A stretch of DNA of 38,336 nt from Pseudonocardia sp. (GCA_016794615.1 JAEUJO010000163.1:1-38336); one strand, 5' to 3'. Positions 1 to 8,198 are shown, numbered from the stretch's first letter. Numbers and translations are program-made. Notes: generated by a model from the letters alone, not told the origin.

Positions 1-1
1 G

Positions 2-145
2 CACCCCGAGCTGGCCGACCGACCCATCACGGACCCGGTCGCCAACATCACCGCGGGCGTCCGCTACATGATCGACCGCTACGGGACGGAGACGGTCGCG
101 GCCGGCGGGCGCAGCGACGGCCTCGGCAGCTACGTCGGGTATTAG
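2..145 (+). CDS. C-terminal end of a probable lytic transglycosylase (SLT-like), 5'-truncated by the window
   Basis: Only the last 47 codons are present; the gene begins before the window and stops at TAG 143-145. The peptide has a run reading DPVANITAGVRYMIDRYG, which resembles the end of the SLT lysozyme-like fold, where one substrate helix is followed by 'N-I-x-A-G-x-R-Y-L'. Such enzymes cleave peptidoglycan glycan strands outside the membrane. It is followed by about 145 bp without a gene and then by a polysaccharide polymerase/ligase-like gene, so it may belong to the envelope locus. The assignment rests on a short stretch and is tentative. Confidence 0.5.
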   Translation, partial: HPELADRPITDPVANITAGVRYMIDRYGTETVAAGGRSDGLGSYVGY

Positions 146-291
146 AAGAATCCTGAAAACCGCCGGCCGCGGCCGACGCTGAAGCGTGACCTGTGTCGTG
201 AGGGTTCGAGTCGGCCGCGGGGCCCGGTTCTTCAGCACCCTCCTGGCGGACGGCCGATCCCGACGACGCCTCGTGAGTTCCGGGGTACGGA

Positions 292-1680
292 GTGCTAGCC
301 GGCACCCTGACCGGGCCTCGCCTGCGCAACCTGTTCGTCCTGGGGGCCGCAATGGTCGGTGGCGCCCTCGCGGCGGCCACCACCCTCGGCCCGTACGTGG
401 TCGCGGGTGTGGCGCTGCTCGCGTTCCTGTTCGTGGTTCCCGAGCGCTGGCTGCCCGTGCTCGGGCTGCTCCTGTTCCTGACTCCGTTCGACGACGGCCC
501 CGACATCCACTCCGCACTCCGTGCCGCCGCGATCTCGCTGCCCATCGTCGTGTACTACCTCAGACGCCGGTCGCAGCTGTCGTGGTCGTTCGGGCTGGCG
601 TGGCTGGTGTCCTGGCTGGTCCTCGTCGGCGTTCTCAGCTCGCTGTTCGGCATTCGCCCGGTGCCGTCGTTGGTGTTCATCGGCCCGATCGTCGTGCTCG
701 TCGCCATGCCGCTGGCCCTCCGCGAGATGCCCGCGGAGGACCACCGACTCCTGGTCCGCGCATGGGCGTGGTCGGCAGGCGTGCTCTCGGCGTACGGGCT
801 CGTCGAGTTCATCGCGGCCAAGAACCTGCTCGACCCCTGGTACGCGCTCGCCGTGTCCCCGCTGGTGCAGAAGTGGGACACCTACCGCATCACGACGACC
901 ATCGGTCACCCGCTGCTCAACGGCATGTTCTTCGCCGCCAGCTTCGCGCTCTTCTGCTGGCAGCTCCTCGACGAGCGATCGGTCATCGGCCGGAAGGCAG
1001 CGGTGCTGGGAATCGTCGCGACCCTCGGCGCCACCGTGCTGAGCGGTTCGCGGTCGGCGCTGATCGCCACGGCGTTCGGCGGTGCCGTCGTGTCACTGGC
1101 GACCACCTCCCGGCACTCGGCCCGCGTGAAGTGGGCGATCCGGCTCGTCCTGCCGGTCGGCCTGACGGGCGCGTTCGCCTATCTGTGGACCAACCGCCTG
1201 GGTGGCGACGAGGCCGACACCTCGGTCGAGGTGCGGAGGGACATCTACGGCACGGCCCTGCAACTGATCGATCAACGATTCCTGCTCGGTTCCGGCCCGG
1301 GCTACGCCTGGGAGCAGAACGAGATGTACGGCCCCTTCCCGGACGTTCCGCTCGAGTCGTCCGCGCTCGAGTTCGTCGTCGGATGGGGTGTCCTCGGTTC
1401 GGCGGTGGCACTGGTGGTCGGCACCGCGTACGCCGTGGCGGTCATCCGCAGGGGCCGGGCACTCGCGCTGGCCCCGTTGGTCGCCGTCATCACGTCGTCC
1501 CTGTTCTTCAACTTCGTCGAAGGAGACTCCAAGGGGATGCTCCTGGTCTGCTCGGCCATCCTCCTCACCGTGGTGCCGGTCAGGCGGTTCCGCGACCAGC
1601 CGGAGACCGTGAGCAGACCCCGGCCGGGGCTCGCTGCGCCGCCCCGCGTGCGCCCCTTCGCCGGATCGCCGGCCAGGTAG
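292..1680 (+). CDS. O-antigen ligase / Wzy polymerase-like integral membrane protein
   Basis: The 462-residue protein is hydrophobic over most of its length, with about ten to twelve predicted membrane segments and a longer polar loop around residues 300-350. It carries hallmarks of the WaaL/Wzy (O-antigen ligase) family: GHPLLNG at about 205-211, the SGSRSAL motif at 251-257, and a following LLGSGPG turn at 331-337 in the large extracytoplasmic loop. Such proteins polymerise lipid-linked repeat units or transfer the chain to an acceptor. The start is GTG 292; a TTG or ATG alternative close by was not seen. It is convergent with the GT4 gene, with 48 bp between them. Polymerase or ligase cannot be told apart from sequence alone, but its place in an exopolysaccharide locus with an initiating transferase favours polymerase. 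Confidence 0.8.
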   Translation: MLAGTLTGPRLRNLFVLGAAMVGGALAAATTLGPYVVAGVALLAFLFVVPERWLPVLGLLLFLTPFDDGPDIHSALRAAAISLPIVVYYLRRRSQLSWSFGLAWLVSWLVLVGVLSSLFGIRPVPSLVFIGPIVVLVAMPLALREMPAEDHRLLVRAWAWSAGVLSAYGLVEFIAAKNLLDPWYALAVSPLVQKWDTYRITTTIGHPLLNGMFFAASFALFCWQLLDERSVIGRKAAVLGIVATLGATVLSGSRSALIATAFGGAVVSLATTSRHSARVKWAIRLVLPVGLTGAFAYLWTNRLGGDEADTSVEVRRDIYGTALQLIDQRFLLGSGPGYAWEQNEMYGPFPDVPLESSALEFVVGWGVLGSAVALVVGTAYAVAVIRRGRALALAPLVAVITSSLFFNFVEGDSKGMLLVCSAILLTVVPVRRFRDQPETVSRPRPGLAAPPRVRPFAGSPAR

Positions 1681-1728
1681 CACGCTCCGGCACGTGGCGC
1701 GCGACCGACCTGCCGCGCCGCCCACGTG

Positions 1729-2895
1729 TCAGGCCGATCGGCCCCGTGCAGTCGCGGCGGCCGCCGCCCAGACGTGCCCGAGCTTCTCCCGGTACGCCTC
1801 GATGCTGAAGCCGTCTTCGGCACTGCGCCGCGCCGCGGCCGACAGTTCGGCGCGGAGCGCGGGCTCCTCGATGAGCCTGCGCAGCGCGGCGGCGATGTCG
1901 TCGGGGTCCCCCGGCCGCACGAGCAGGCCGTTGACACCGCTCGTGACCACCTCCGGGATGCCCCCCACAGGTGACACGACCGGCACGAGGCCCCATGCCA
2001 TCGCTTCGAGCAGCGACATCGGGAGACCCTCGTTCGGGCTGGGTAGGGCGAGGACCGCGCTGTCGGCCAGCACCTGGTCGCGTTCCGTCGCGTCGAGCCA
2101 GTCCCGCACCTCGACGACGTCCCCGACACCGTGCTGGGCGACCAGCGCGCGCGTCCCGGCAACATCGCCGTCGCCGGCCAGCTGGACCCGAAGGCGTGCG
2201 CGCAGCGGTGCCGGCAGCGCGGCGACGGCGCGGATGAGGTCCCAGGCGCCCTTCTGCGGGCCGAGCCGCCCCAGGAAGGCCACGCCGAGCGGCTCGGCCA
2301 CCCGTTGCGGCAGTGCAGCGGGGACCTCCACGCAGTTCATGGCGACGGTCAGCTTCTCCGCCGGAACGCCGACGAGGTCCTCGTAGACGGACAGCCAGCT
2401 CTCACTCAGGACGATGACCGCGGTGGCGCGCCGGAAGACCCCGGAGACGACCTTCCGCAGGACGGGTGGCATGCGTCGGAAATCACTCTCGAACATGCCG
2501 CCGTGGCAGTGCAGCACCACCGGCACGCGCAGGGCAGATGCCGCCCAGGTCAGAATGCCCTTACGCACCAGGCTTCCGCGTTTGGCGACGTGGAGGTGAA
2601 CGACGTCCGGGCGGTGCACGGCGAGATGCGCGAGCGCCGCGGTGAGTCCTGTGACCGACGCGACGGACCGGTACAGCCACGAGCCGTGGCGGTGCGTCGC
2701 CACGACCGTCATGTCGACCTCGTCGCTGCATCGATCCATGATCAGCCGCATGACGGTCTCGATGCCGCCCCGCCCCGCGGGGTCCGGACCGGCCATGAGC
2801 ACACGAACCCGGCCGGGGACGGGAGCGCCGTCGGCCCGGGGTGCGGGCGTGGTCCGCGCTGTCGAGCCCCTTGGTGGCCGGAGAGTCTCGGTCAT
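1729..2895 (-). CDS. GT4-family glycosyltransferase
   Basis: The 388-residue protein is a GT-B fold, retaining glycosyltransferase of family GT4. The N-terminal domain has a glycine-rich GRGGIETVM loop at about 41-49 and VVHLH at 98-102. The C-terminal nucleotide-sugar domain has LGRLGPQKGAWDLI (208-221) and the EX7E signature as E289-GLPMSLL-E297, followed by GGIPEVV and NGLLV. It should add one sugar, from a nucleotide-sugar donor, to the growing lipid-linked unit on the cytoplasmic face. I chose ATG 2895; an in-frame ATG at 2934 and a longer reading to 3063 are possible, but the extra residues are not family-like. The Shine-Dalgarno is weak (GGGCGAG). It is divergent from the lyase gene across a 341-bp control region. 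Donor and acceptor cannot be predicted. Confidence 0.85.
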   Translation of the reverse strand: MTETLRPPRGSTARTTPAPRADGAPVPGRVRVLMAGPDPAGRGGIETVMRLIMDRCSDEVDMTVVATHRHGSWLYRSVASVTGLTAALAHLAVHRPDVVHLHVAKRGSLVRKGILTWAASALRVPVVLHCHGGMFESDFRRMPPVLRKVVSGVFRRATAVIVLSESWLSVYEDLVGVPAEKLTVAMNCVEVPAALPQRVAEPLGVAFLGRLGPQKGAWDLIRAVAALPAPLRARLRVQLAGDGDVAGTRALVAQHGVGDVVEVRDWLDATERDQVLADSAVLALPSPNEGLPMSLLEAMAWGLVPVVSPVGGIPEVVTSGVNGLLVRPGDPDDIAAALRRLIEEPALRAELSAAARRSAEDGFSIEAYREKLGHVWAAAAATARGRSA

Positions 2896-3236
2896 ACTCG
2901 CCCATTCTTCATGACGTGACGGTTTTCCTGACATCAGGGACGCCGAGCGCTCGTCTCCCGGCCTCCCGGTGTCCATCGGAGAACACGGGCCCGGCATTAC
3001 GGCGATCCGCATCCGCCATCCGCCGTTCCCCCTGCGCCCGACGACGGATGGCGAAGAAGGCATTCGGCCGGTCGACGACGGCCCGATCAGGTGGTGTCGG
3101 TGGTCTGCGTGCCGTCGACGACGGGGGTCTTGGATCCATCCATCGCCGGCAGAGTACTTTCTGCCTGCCGCGCATCAGGCATCAGCTTGTCCACCCGCAT
3201 CCGATGACGGCAGGACCTTGGCGCCGAGGGGGATGG
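2896..3236. other. 341-bp divergent intergenic region between the glycosyltransferase and the lyase-like gene
   Basis: No credible gene was seen here. The stretch must hold the promoters of both divergent genes. An inverted repeat GGCAGA-(6)-TCTGCC lies at 3148-3165, about 70 bp before the lyase start. A possible promoter, TTGGAT 3130-3135 with TACTTT 3155-3160 and a 19-bp gap, overlaps it. The sequence GTCGACGACGG occurs twice in the middle of the region (near 3070 and 3112). These are visible patterns without a known factor. Confidence 0.45.
3148..3165 (+). promoter_or_regulatory. Inverted repeat, possible operator of the lyase-like gene
   Basis: GGCAGA and TCTGCC form a 6+6 dyad around GTACTT. 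The right arm abuts a TACTTT hexamer that could serve as a -10 box, with TTGGAT 19 bp upstream. A dimeric repressor bound here would cover the promoter. The assignment is pattern-based only; no regulator gene is adjacent. Confidence 0.3.
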
Positions 3237-4034
3237 ATGACGGTGGGTCGCACCACGGTGTTCGTGCTTTCGTTCGTGGCGATCATGCTCGGGGGTGCCT
3301 GCACGGCAGCCATCCCGCCCTCGACCACGCCGCCGATACCGCGATCGAGTGCGGCGCAGCCGACGCCGAGCGCCGCGGCCGAGGTCCACGGCACCGAGCT
3401 GTGGCGCGGTGACTTCGACACCGGAGACACCTCGCAGTACGACGTGGAAGCCGCCAAGGACTACTCGATCACCGTCCGGGACGGGGGGCCGGGGCACCCC
3501 ACCGCGGGGCGGTTCGAGGTGCGGGACGGCGACACGCCGGTCGACACCGGCGAGCGCGCCGAGGCCAAGCCGCCGGACTTCACCGATGTGAGTGAAGGAG
3601 ATGAACGGTGGTACTCCTTCTCGATCATGTTCGACAAGTCGTTTCAGGTGTCGCAAAGGTTCTGCATCCCCATGCAGTGGCACCCGGCGAACGCGGACGG
3701 GACCGCTGCGGAGGGCGATCCTCCGCTGAGTTTGCAATGCGGCCCCGGGGACAAGCTGAATCTCAATCTGCACGACGAGACGTTCATCCCCATCGGATCC
3801 CTCGACAGAGGGGTGTGGCATTCCTACCTACTCCACGTCAAGTTCTCGCAGGATCCGCGGGTCGCGTTCTACGAGGTGAGCAGGGACGGTAAGCCCGTCG
3901 TTCCGAAGACCTCTCCCAAGAAGCCCAACCTCGTCGGACCGCGCCTGTACACCAAGATCGGCATCTATCGGCACCCCAGCAACACTGTGACGCAGGTCGT
4001 GTGGTTCGACGACGTGATCATCTCGGGCCCGTAG
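3237..4034 (+). CDS. Secreted, possibly lipid-anchored, polysaccharide lyase-like protein (heparin-lyase-like fold)
   Basis: The 265-residue product starts with an export signal (MTVGRTT, then a hydrophobic stretch to about residue 20) ending in LGGAC. This is a relaxed lipobox, so Cys22 may be lipidated. A Pro/Ser/Thr-rich linker follows to about residue 50. The remainder resembles the jelly-roll 'Polysacc_lyase' family (heparin lyase I-like): ELWRGDFDTGD near the start, WYSFSIMF, an MQWHP strand, LNLNLHD, GVWHSYLLHVKFS and a final VVWFDDVIISG strand. Enzymes of this fold cut uronic-acid-containing glycans by beta-elimination, which fits a locus predicted to make a ManNAcA-containing polymer. 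ATG 3237 is preceded by GAGGGGG at a good distance. Substrate and activity are inferred; a non-catalytic carbohydrate-binding role is possible. Confidence 0.7.
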   Translation: MTVGRTTVFVLSFVAIMLGGACTAAIPPSTTPPIPRSSAAQPTPSAAAEVHGTELWRGDFDTGDTSQYDVEAAKDYSITVRDGGPGHPTAGRFEVRDGDTPVDTGERAEAKPPDFTDVSEGDERWYSFSIMFDKSFQVSQRFCIPMQWHPANADGTAAEGDPPLSLQCGPGDKLNLNLHDETFIPIGSLDRGVWHSYLLHVKFSQDPRVAFYEVSRDGKPVVPKTSPKKPNLVGPRLYTKIGIYRHPSNTVTQVVWFDDVIISGP

Positions 4035-4658
4035 CCGTACCGGGCTCGCCACGCGGCTTCCCCGCGCCCCTTGCATCGCAGGGTGTCGTATTCGCATCGT
4101 CTGTGTGTCGGCTCTGCATCATCGGGATGTCGCCGTAGCGCCACCGCCGGGCTACTGAGAAACACTCAGCAACCGACCGCCTTTCAGGTGTGTCGTGATG
4201 CCGACGAACCGTGCTGCGTGTACAGGTGGAAGGAGGCGCCCGGAACGGGTGGGCTTTCACCGTAACGCGGTCGTCGTGCAGGGCGATGGTCAGATGCCGC
4301 CGTCCGTGCACATGGCTGGGCTGAGTACGGCCGCCGTGGGGTGGCGGTTGCGACGATCGGGGGGCTGTGAGTTACGTAACGACGTATGGATGCTGTGAAC
4401 GAGCGGCCTCGTGATGGCCGTCGGCCGGCCTCGGCATAGTGTGTGGCGGCTCCGTCAGGATCTTGCGGCCGTCGGGGCACCGCGCTGCGATCTTGATCGC
4501 CCGGCGGCACTGGTCGACCCAGCCGATCGTCACATCGACCGCCGGGGTGCGCCATGAGTGGTTCTCATGACGCGACACACGGGTCGACCCCCGCAGGGAC
4601 CACGTCCGTCGCGCTGCAGGCATGTCACGGCACGCACGACCACGAAGGAAACGGGCAC
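4035..4658. other. 624-bp stretch without a recognisable gene, upstream of the ManNAcA operon
   Basis: No reading frame in this stretch has convincing actinobacterial codon use or a recognisable product. It has a somewhat lower GC content than its surroundings. A perfect palindrome GTTACGTAAC lies at 4371-4380 and a small hairpin CTGAG-aaaca-CTCAG at 4155-4169. The promoter of the operon starting at 4659 should be in its right half, but no clear -35/-10 pair stands out. It may hold the remains of a lost gene or an unannotated regulatory RNA; neither can be shown from sequence. Confidence 0.45.
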
Positions 4659-5861
4659 ATGAGTACGGACGCCATGCCGTCGAGCGCGATGCTCGCGCGG
4701 CCCGACGTCGTCACCGGGAACGAGTCGGAACTGCTGCGCGGCCTCCTCGAGGCCGCCCTGCGGTCGCTGCCGCAGATGTACCGACCGGACATGCGGGAGT
4801 TCGCCCAGACCGTCCGGCCCGATCCGGTGCGGCCGGGGGAACTCCGCCAGGAGGGGGTCAACGAACGCTACGCCGCCATCGTCGGGCTGGGCGCCGCTCA
4901 CCTCGACGACGGCCAGCAGCGCACGCTCCTCGCCGGTATCACGGCGCACGAGCTGGTGGACAGCGTGGCCGTACGGGCTGCACGGCACGCGGACCTCGGT
5001 GCCGTGGCCCTCGCGGCCTGGGCGTCGGCCGAGGTGTGTCGCTCGGCACCGCCGGCGTTGGTCGATCGCCTCACGCAGGCGGTGCGCGGAGCGCGGATGC
5101 AGGACACGGTCAGCTACGCGTGGACGCTGACGGCATTGCTCGCGGCGGCGGATCTCGCAGATGTGTCCGGGCTGTCCGAGCAGAGCGCCGAGCGGCTGCT
5201 GGCCGCCCAGGAGCCGAGCGGGCTGTTCCCACACGCTCTGCCGAAGGAGACTCTCGGCCGGTTCCGCTCGCACATCGCGTGCTTCGCCGACCAGGTCTAT
5301 CCCATCCAGGCGCTCGCCCGGTACTGGCGGGCCACGGGCGATCGGCGCGCGCTGGACGCGGCGAACCGGTGCGCCGCGGTGATCGTCGGCCGTCAGGGCT
5401 CCGCAGGTCAGTGGTGGTGGCACTACGACGTGCGGACCGGTGCCGTCGTCGAGGGTTACCCGGTCTACAGCGTCCACCAGCACGCCATGGCCCCGATGGC
5501 GCTCTTCGACCTGCAGGAGGCGGGCGGGGACGACCACCGTGCCGCCGTCGTCGCGGGTCTGCGCTGGCTTCAGGTGCATCCCGAGACGGACGCCGAGCTG
5601 CTGGACGGGGTGACCGGCGCGATCTGGCGGAAGGTGGGCAGGCGCGAGCCCCGCAAGCTCGTCCGGTCGGTCCGGGCGGCGGCGACGGCCGTGTCCTCAC
5701 ATGCCCGGCTCGCGCTGCTCGACCGCACCTGTCCGCCTGCGGTGGTGGACCACGAGTGCCGCCCGTACGAGTTGGGATGGCTGCTCTACGCATGGCTCTC
5801 GGCCGGGACCGATGGGGACCGGCGCCGCGTCGCGGCCGAGGGGGCAGGGGAGGACGCGTGA
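4659..5861 (+). CDS. Protein of unknown function, probably an alpha/alpha-barrel (six-hairpin-like) fold
   Basis: This 400-residue protein opens the wecG-wecC-wecB operon. It has no signal peptide or membrane segment and seems cytoplasmic. It is mostly helical, with repeated helix-hairpin units. Aromatic/glycine-rich turns stand out: EPSGLFPH (185-192), FADQVYPIQALARYWRATGD (209-228), the QWWWHYD motif at 251-257 and GYPVYSVHQHAMAPM at 266-280. Such turns are typical of (alpha/alpha) toroid proteins that bind or process sugars (six-hairpin glycosidases, epimerases) or prenyl chains. The ATG is preceded by GAAGGAA eight bases upstream. Its stop overlaps the next start (GTGA), so it is translationally coupled to the WecG-type transferase. 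A sugar- or lipid-linked-intermediate role is inference; I do not recognise a characterised family. Confidence 0.75.
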   Translation: MSTDAMPSSAMLARPDVVTGNESELLRGLLEAALRSLPQMYRPDMREFAQTVRPDPVRPGELRQEGVNERYAAIVGLGAAHLDDGQQRTLLAGITAHELVDSVAVRAARHADLGAVALAAWASAEVCRSAPPALVDRLTQAVRGARMQDTVSYAWTLTALLAAADLADVSGLSEQSAERLLAAQEPSGLFPHALPKETLGRFRSHIACFADQVYPIQALARYWRATGDRRALDAANRCAAVIVGRQGSAGQWWWHYDVRTGAVVEGYPVYSVHQHAMAPMALFDLQEAGGDDHRAAVVAGLRWLQVHPETDAELLDGVTGAIWRKVGRREPRKLVRSVRAAATAVSSHARLALLDRTCPPAVVDHECRPYELGWLLYAWLSAGTDGDRRRVAAEGAGEDA

Positions 5862-6763
5862 CGATGCGACCCGATTCCCGACCCGACTCTCGTGTCCTGT
5901 TCGGTCTGCGGATCACCGCCTGCTCGATGGACGACGTCGTGGCGCTCGGCGCCGAGGCCGTCCGATCACGGCGGCGGATGCTGGTCGGGGTGGTCAACGC
6001 CGCCAAGATCGTCAAGCTGCGCCGCGACGAGCTGCTCCGGAGTTCGCTTCTCGACTGCGATGTCATCCTCGCCGACGGGCAGTCCGTCGTCTGGGCGAGC
6101 CGGCTGCTCGGCAGGCGGCTCCCCGAGCGCATCACCGGCATCGACCTCTTCGAGCGCCTCCTGGAGCTCGCCGACCGCGACCACCTGCGGATCTACCTTC
6201 TCGGTGCGCGCCCGGAGGTGCTGGAGAGCGTGCGGCGCCGCATCCGCGAGCGGTTCCCCGCGGTCGTCATCGCCGGTGCGGCCGACGGGTACTTCGATAT
6301 GGCCGATGCGGCCGCCGTCGCGGCCGACGTCCGCGGATCCCACGCGGACATGCTGTTCCTCGGGATGACGACGCCGAAGAAGGAGATCTTCCTCGCGCGG
6401 TACGGGGACGAGCTCGACGTCCCGGTGCTGCACGGTGTCGGTGGCTCGTTCGACGTCCTCGCCGGTGTGACGAAGCGTGCGCCGCTGGCCTGGCAGCGGC
6501 TCGGCATGGAGTGGCTGTACCGCCTGCTCCAGGAGCCACGCCGCCTGTTCCGGCGCTACGCCGTCACCAACAGCGTGTTCCTGGCTCTCACGCTCAAGGA
6601 GTTCTTCATGCCGACGCCTGCGTACCCGGATTCGCCCGATCGCGCGGTGTCCAAGCAGATCAAGCAGTCCAAGCAGTCCAAGCAGACCAAGCAGACCAAG
6701 CCGCCGGAGCAGGTGATCCAGGTAGCCGCCCGTGCGGGGCTCGAGGAGCGGGAGCCGGCATGA
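5858..6763 (+). CDS. wecG: WecG/TagA/CpsF-family glycosyltransferase (GT26), probable ManNAcA or ManNAc transferase
   Basis: The 301-residue protein matches the GT26 family along its core. Visible motifs are VNAAKIVKLRRDE, ADGQSVVW, GIDLFERL, GARPEVLE, LFLGMTTPKKE and GVGGSFDVLAGVTKRAPLAW, followed by the basic, amphipathic C-terminal end (EWLYRLLQEPRRLFRRY) that docks these enzymes on the membrane. With wecC and wecB directly downstream, UDP-ManNAcA is the likely donor. The start is GTG 5858 behind GGGGAGG, overlapping the previous stop. After the family domain comes an unusual tail with five 9-bp repeats (6653-6697) encoding Lys-Gln-Ile/Ser/Thr triplets. The N-terminus also has a doubled Pro-Asp-Ser-Arg. 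An ATG at 5864 is an alternative start. Confidence 0.85.
   Translation: MTMRPDSRPDSRVLFGLRITACSMDDVVALGAEAVRSRRRMLVGVVNAAKIVKLRRDELLRSSLLDCDVILADGQSVVWASRLLGRRLPERITGIDLFERLLELADRDHLRIYLLGARPEVLESVRRRIRERFPAVVIAGAADGYFDMADAAAVAADVRGSHADMLFLGMTTPKKEIFLARYGDELDVPVLHGVGGSFDVLAGVTKRAPLAWQRLGMEWLYRLLQEPRRLFRRYAVTNSVFLALTLKEFFMPTPAYPDSPDRAVSKQIKQSKQSKQTKQTKPPEQVIQVAARAGLEEREPA
6653..6697 (+). repeat. Five tandem 9-bp repeats in the tail of the WecG-type gene
   Basis: The unit is AAGCAG followed by ATC, TCC, TCC, ACC and ACC in successive copies. Because the unit is three codons long, gain or loss of copies keeps the reading frame and only lengthens or shortens a lysine/glutamine-rich tail. Confidence 0.85.
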
Positions 6764-8016
6764 GCGACATCTTCACCGGCACGGTCGCGGTGATCGGGCT
6801 CGGCTACATCGGCCTCCCCACCGCGGCGGCACTCGCGACGCGCGGAGTGCAGGTCGTCGGGGTCGACATCAACCCTGACACCGTGAAGACGATCGCCCGG
6901 GGCGAGGCCCCGTTCGTCGAACCCGACCTCGCGGTCGCGGTGAGTGGCGCCGTTGCCATGGGCCACCTGACGGCGAGCACGGAGCCGCCGGAGGCGGACG
7001 CGTTCATCATCGCCGTCCCGACGCCGAGCGACGCCGACCACACGGCGGACCTCACCTACGTGCGCAACGCGGTGGAGCAGATCGCGCCCCGGCTGCGGGG
7101 CGGCGAGATCGTGATCCTCGAATCGACCTCCCCGCCGGGCACGTGCCTCGCGGTGAGCGAGTGGCTGGGGGAGCTCCGGCCGGATCTGCGGATGCCGCAC
7201 GCCGGGGAAGGAACTGCGGACGTCTACGTCGCGCACTGCCCCGAACGCGTCCTCCCCGGCCGGATCATGATCGAGATCGTCACCAACGATCGGGTGATCG
7301 GCGGCATCACGCCCCGGTGCGCGGAGAAGGCGGCGGCGATCTACCGGGTCTTCGCGCAGGGTCGGCTGGTGCTGAGCGACGCCGCGAGCGCCGAGATGGC
7401 GAAGCTGGTGGAGAACTCCTACCGGGACGTCAACATCGCGTTCGCGAACGAGCTGTCGCTGATCTGCGAGAAGCTCAAGCTGGACGTCTGGGAGATCATC
7501 GAACTCGCCAACCACCACCCCCGGGTGAACATCCTGAAGCCCGGTCCGGGGGTCGGCGGGCACTGCATCGCCGTGGACCCGTGGTTCATCGTCTCGGCCG
7601 CGCCCGACCTGGCCCGCCTGATCCGGACGGCGCGCGAGGTCAACGACCGCAAGCCGGACCACGTCGCGGAGCAGGTGATCGACAAGGCGAGCCGCTTCCA
7701 CTCGCCGACGATCGCGTGCCTCGGGCTCGCGTTCAAGGCGAACGTCGAGGACCTGCGCGAGAGTCCTGCCGTGACGATCGTCGGTGAGATCGCCCGCGCC
7801 CTTCCGGACACGGACATCCTCGTCGCCGAGCCGTTCGTCGACTCGTTGCCGCCCGCGTTGGACGGCCTGACCAACCTCCGGCTCGCCCGCACCCTCGACG
7901 CCGTCGACGCCGCGGACATCGTCGTGTTGCTGGTCGAGCACGACCAGTTCCTGGCGCTCAACCGCAGCGTGCTCGCGGGCAAGGTCGTCTACGACACCCG
8001 CGGCGTCTGGCGATGA
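6760..8016 (+). CDS. wecC: UDP-N-acetyl-D-mannosamine dehydrogenase (WecC-like)
   Basis: The 418-residue protein oxidises UDP-ManNAc to UDP-ManNAcA with two NAD+. It belongs to the UDP-glucose/UDP-ManNAc dehydrogenase family. The N-terminal Rossmann loop is GLGYIGLPTA (13-22). The middle dimerisation domain contains KLVENSYRDVNIAFANEL. The catalytic cysteine is Cys269 in GVGGHCIAVDPWF, whose VDPWF ending is typical of the ManNAc rather than the glucose branch. The C-terminal UDP-binding domain contains LAFKANVEDLRESPA. The ATG overlaps the previous TGA (ATGA), with GAGGAGCGGGAG upstream, so it is coupled to the transferase gene. Adjacent wecB supplies its substrate. Confidence 0.93.
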   Translation: MSDIFTGTVAVIGLGYIGLPTAAALATRGVQVVGVDINPDTVKTIARGEAPFVEPDLAVAVSGAVAMGHLTASTEPPEADAFIIAVPTPSDADHTADLTYVRNAVEQIAPRLRGGEIVILESTSPPGTCLAVSEWLGELRPDLRMPHAGEGTADVYVAHCPERVLPGRIMIEIVTNDRVIGGITPRCAEKAAAIYRVFAQGRLVLSDAASAEMAKLVENSYRDVNIAFANELSLICEKLKLDVWEIIELANHHPRVNILKPGPGVGGHCIAVDPWFIVSAAPDLARLIRTAREVNDRKPDHVAEQVIDKASRFHSPTIACLGLAFKANVEDLRESPAVTIVGEIARALPDTDILVAEPFVDSLPPALDGLTNLRLARTLDAVDAADIVVLLVEHDQFLALNRSVLAGKVVYDTRGVWR

Positions 8017-8198
8017 TCGTTCACGGCGGCATGCGCAACCAGGACCACGGCGGCGACCGTCGCCGCAGCGCCGTGGTGCGTCCTGACGCCGGCTCTGCAC
8101 ACCACCATCGCGCACACCACCATCGCGCCGGCGAGGCACCGCTCCTCGTCGAGCGGGACGCCAACGGCCCCTCCGGGCAACTCGAGGAGATGCACTGA
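8013..8198 (+). CDS. Possible 61-residue small protein coupled between wecC and wecB
   Basis: An ATG-initiated frame overlaps the wecC stop (ATGA at 8013-8016) and ends in a TGA sharing bases with the wecB start (TGATG, 8196-8200). It is in a different frame from wecB, so it is not an extension of it. The product is basic, His- and Arg-rich, with the direct repeat AHHHR-AHHHR coming from a 15-bp tandem duplication. It has no membrane segment and no recognised domain. Its own start lacks a Shine-Dalgarno, so only reinitiation after wecC could translate it; its last codons contain the GAGGAG ribosome site for wecB. It may be a real small protein or simply a coupling leader; I favour neither strongly. 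Confidence 0.35.
   Translation: MIVHGGMRNQDHGGDRRRSAVVRPDAGSAHHHRAHHHRAGEAPLLVERDANGPSGQLEEMH
8097..8126 (+). repeat. 15-bp perfect tandem duplication
   Basis: The unit GCACACCACCATCGC occurs twice without a gap, and the match continues two bases further. It encodes the duplicated Ala-His-His-His-Arg in the small frame between wecC and wecB. Confidence 0.9.

Noticed and set aside
164..175. CGGCCGCGGCCG palindrome after the first gene as a terminator
   Set aside because: A self-complementary 12-mer with no loop; too common in DNA of this composition to support a call.
4372..4623. Minus-strand frame with a stretch reading GWVDQCRRAIKIAARC, considered as a transposase remnant
   Set aside because: No DDE residues, terminal repeats or family match I can name; too short and without codon bias.
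4530..5579. Long open frame on the minus strand across the unknown gene
   Set aside because: It is antisense to a gene with a good ribosome site, overlap coupling and family-like composition; its composition is the Arg/His/Pro-rich kind produced opposite GC-rich codons.
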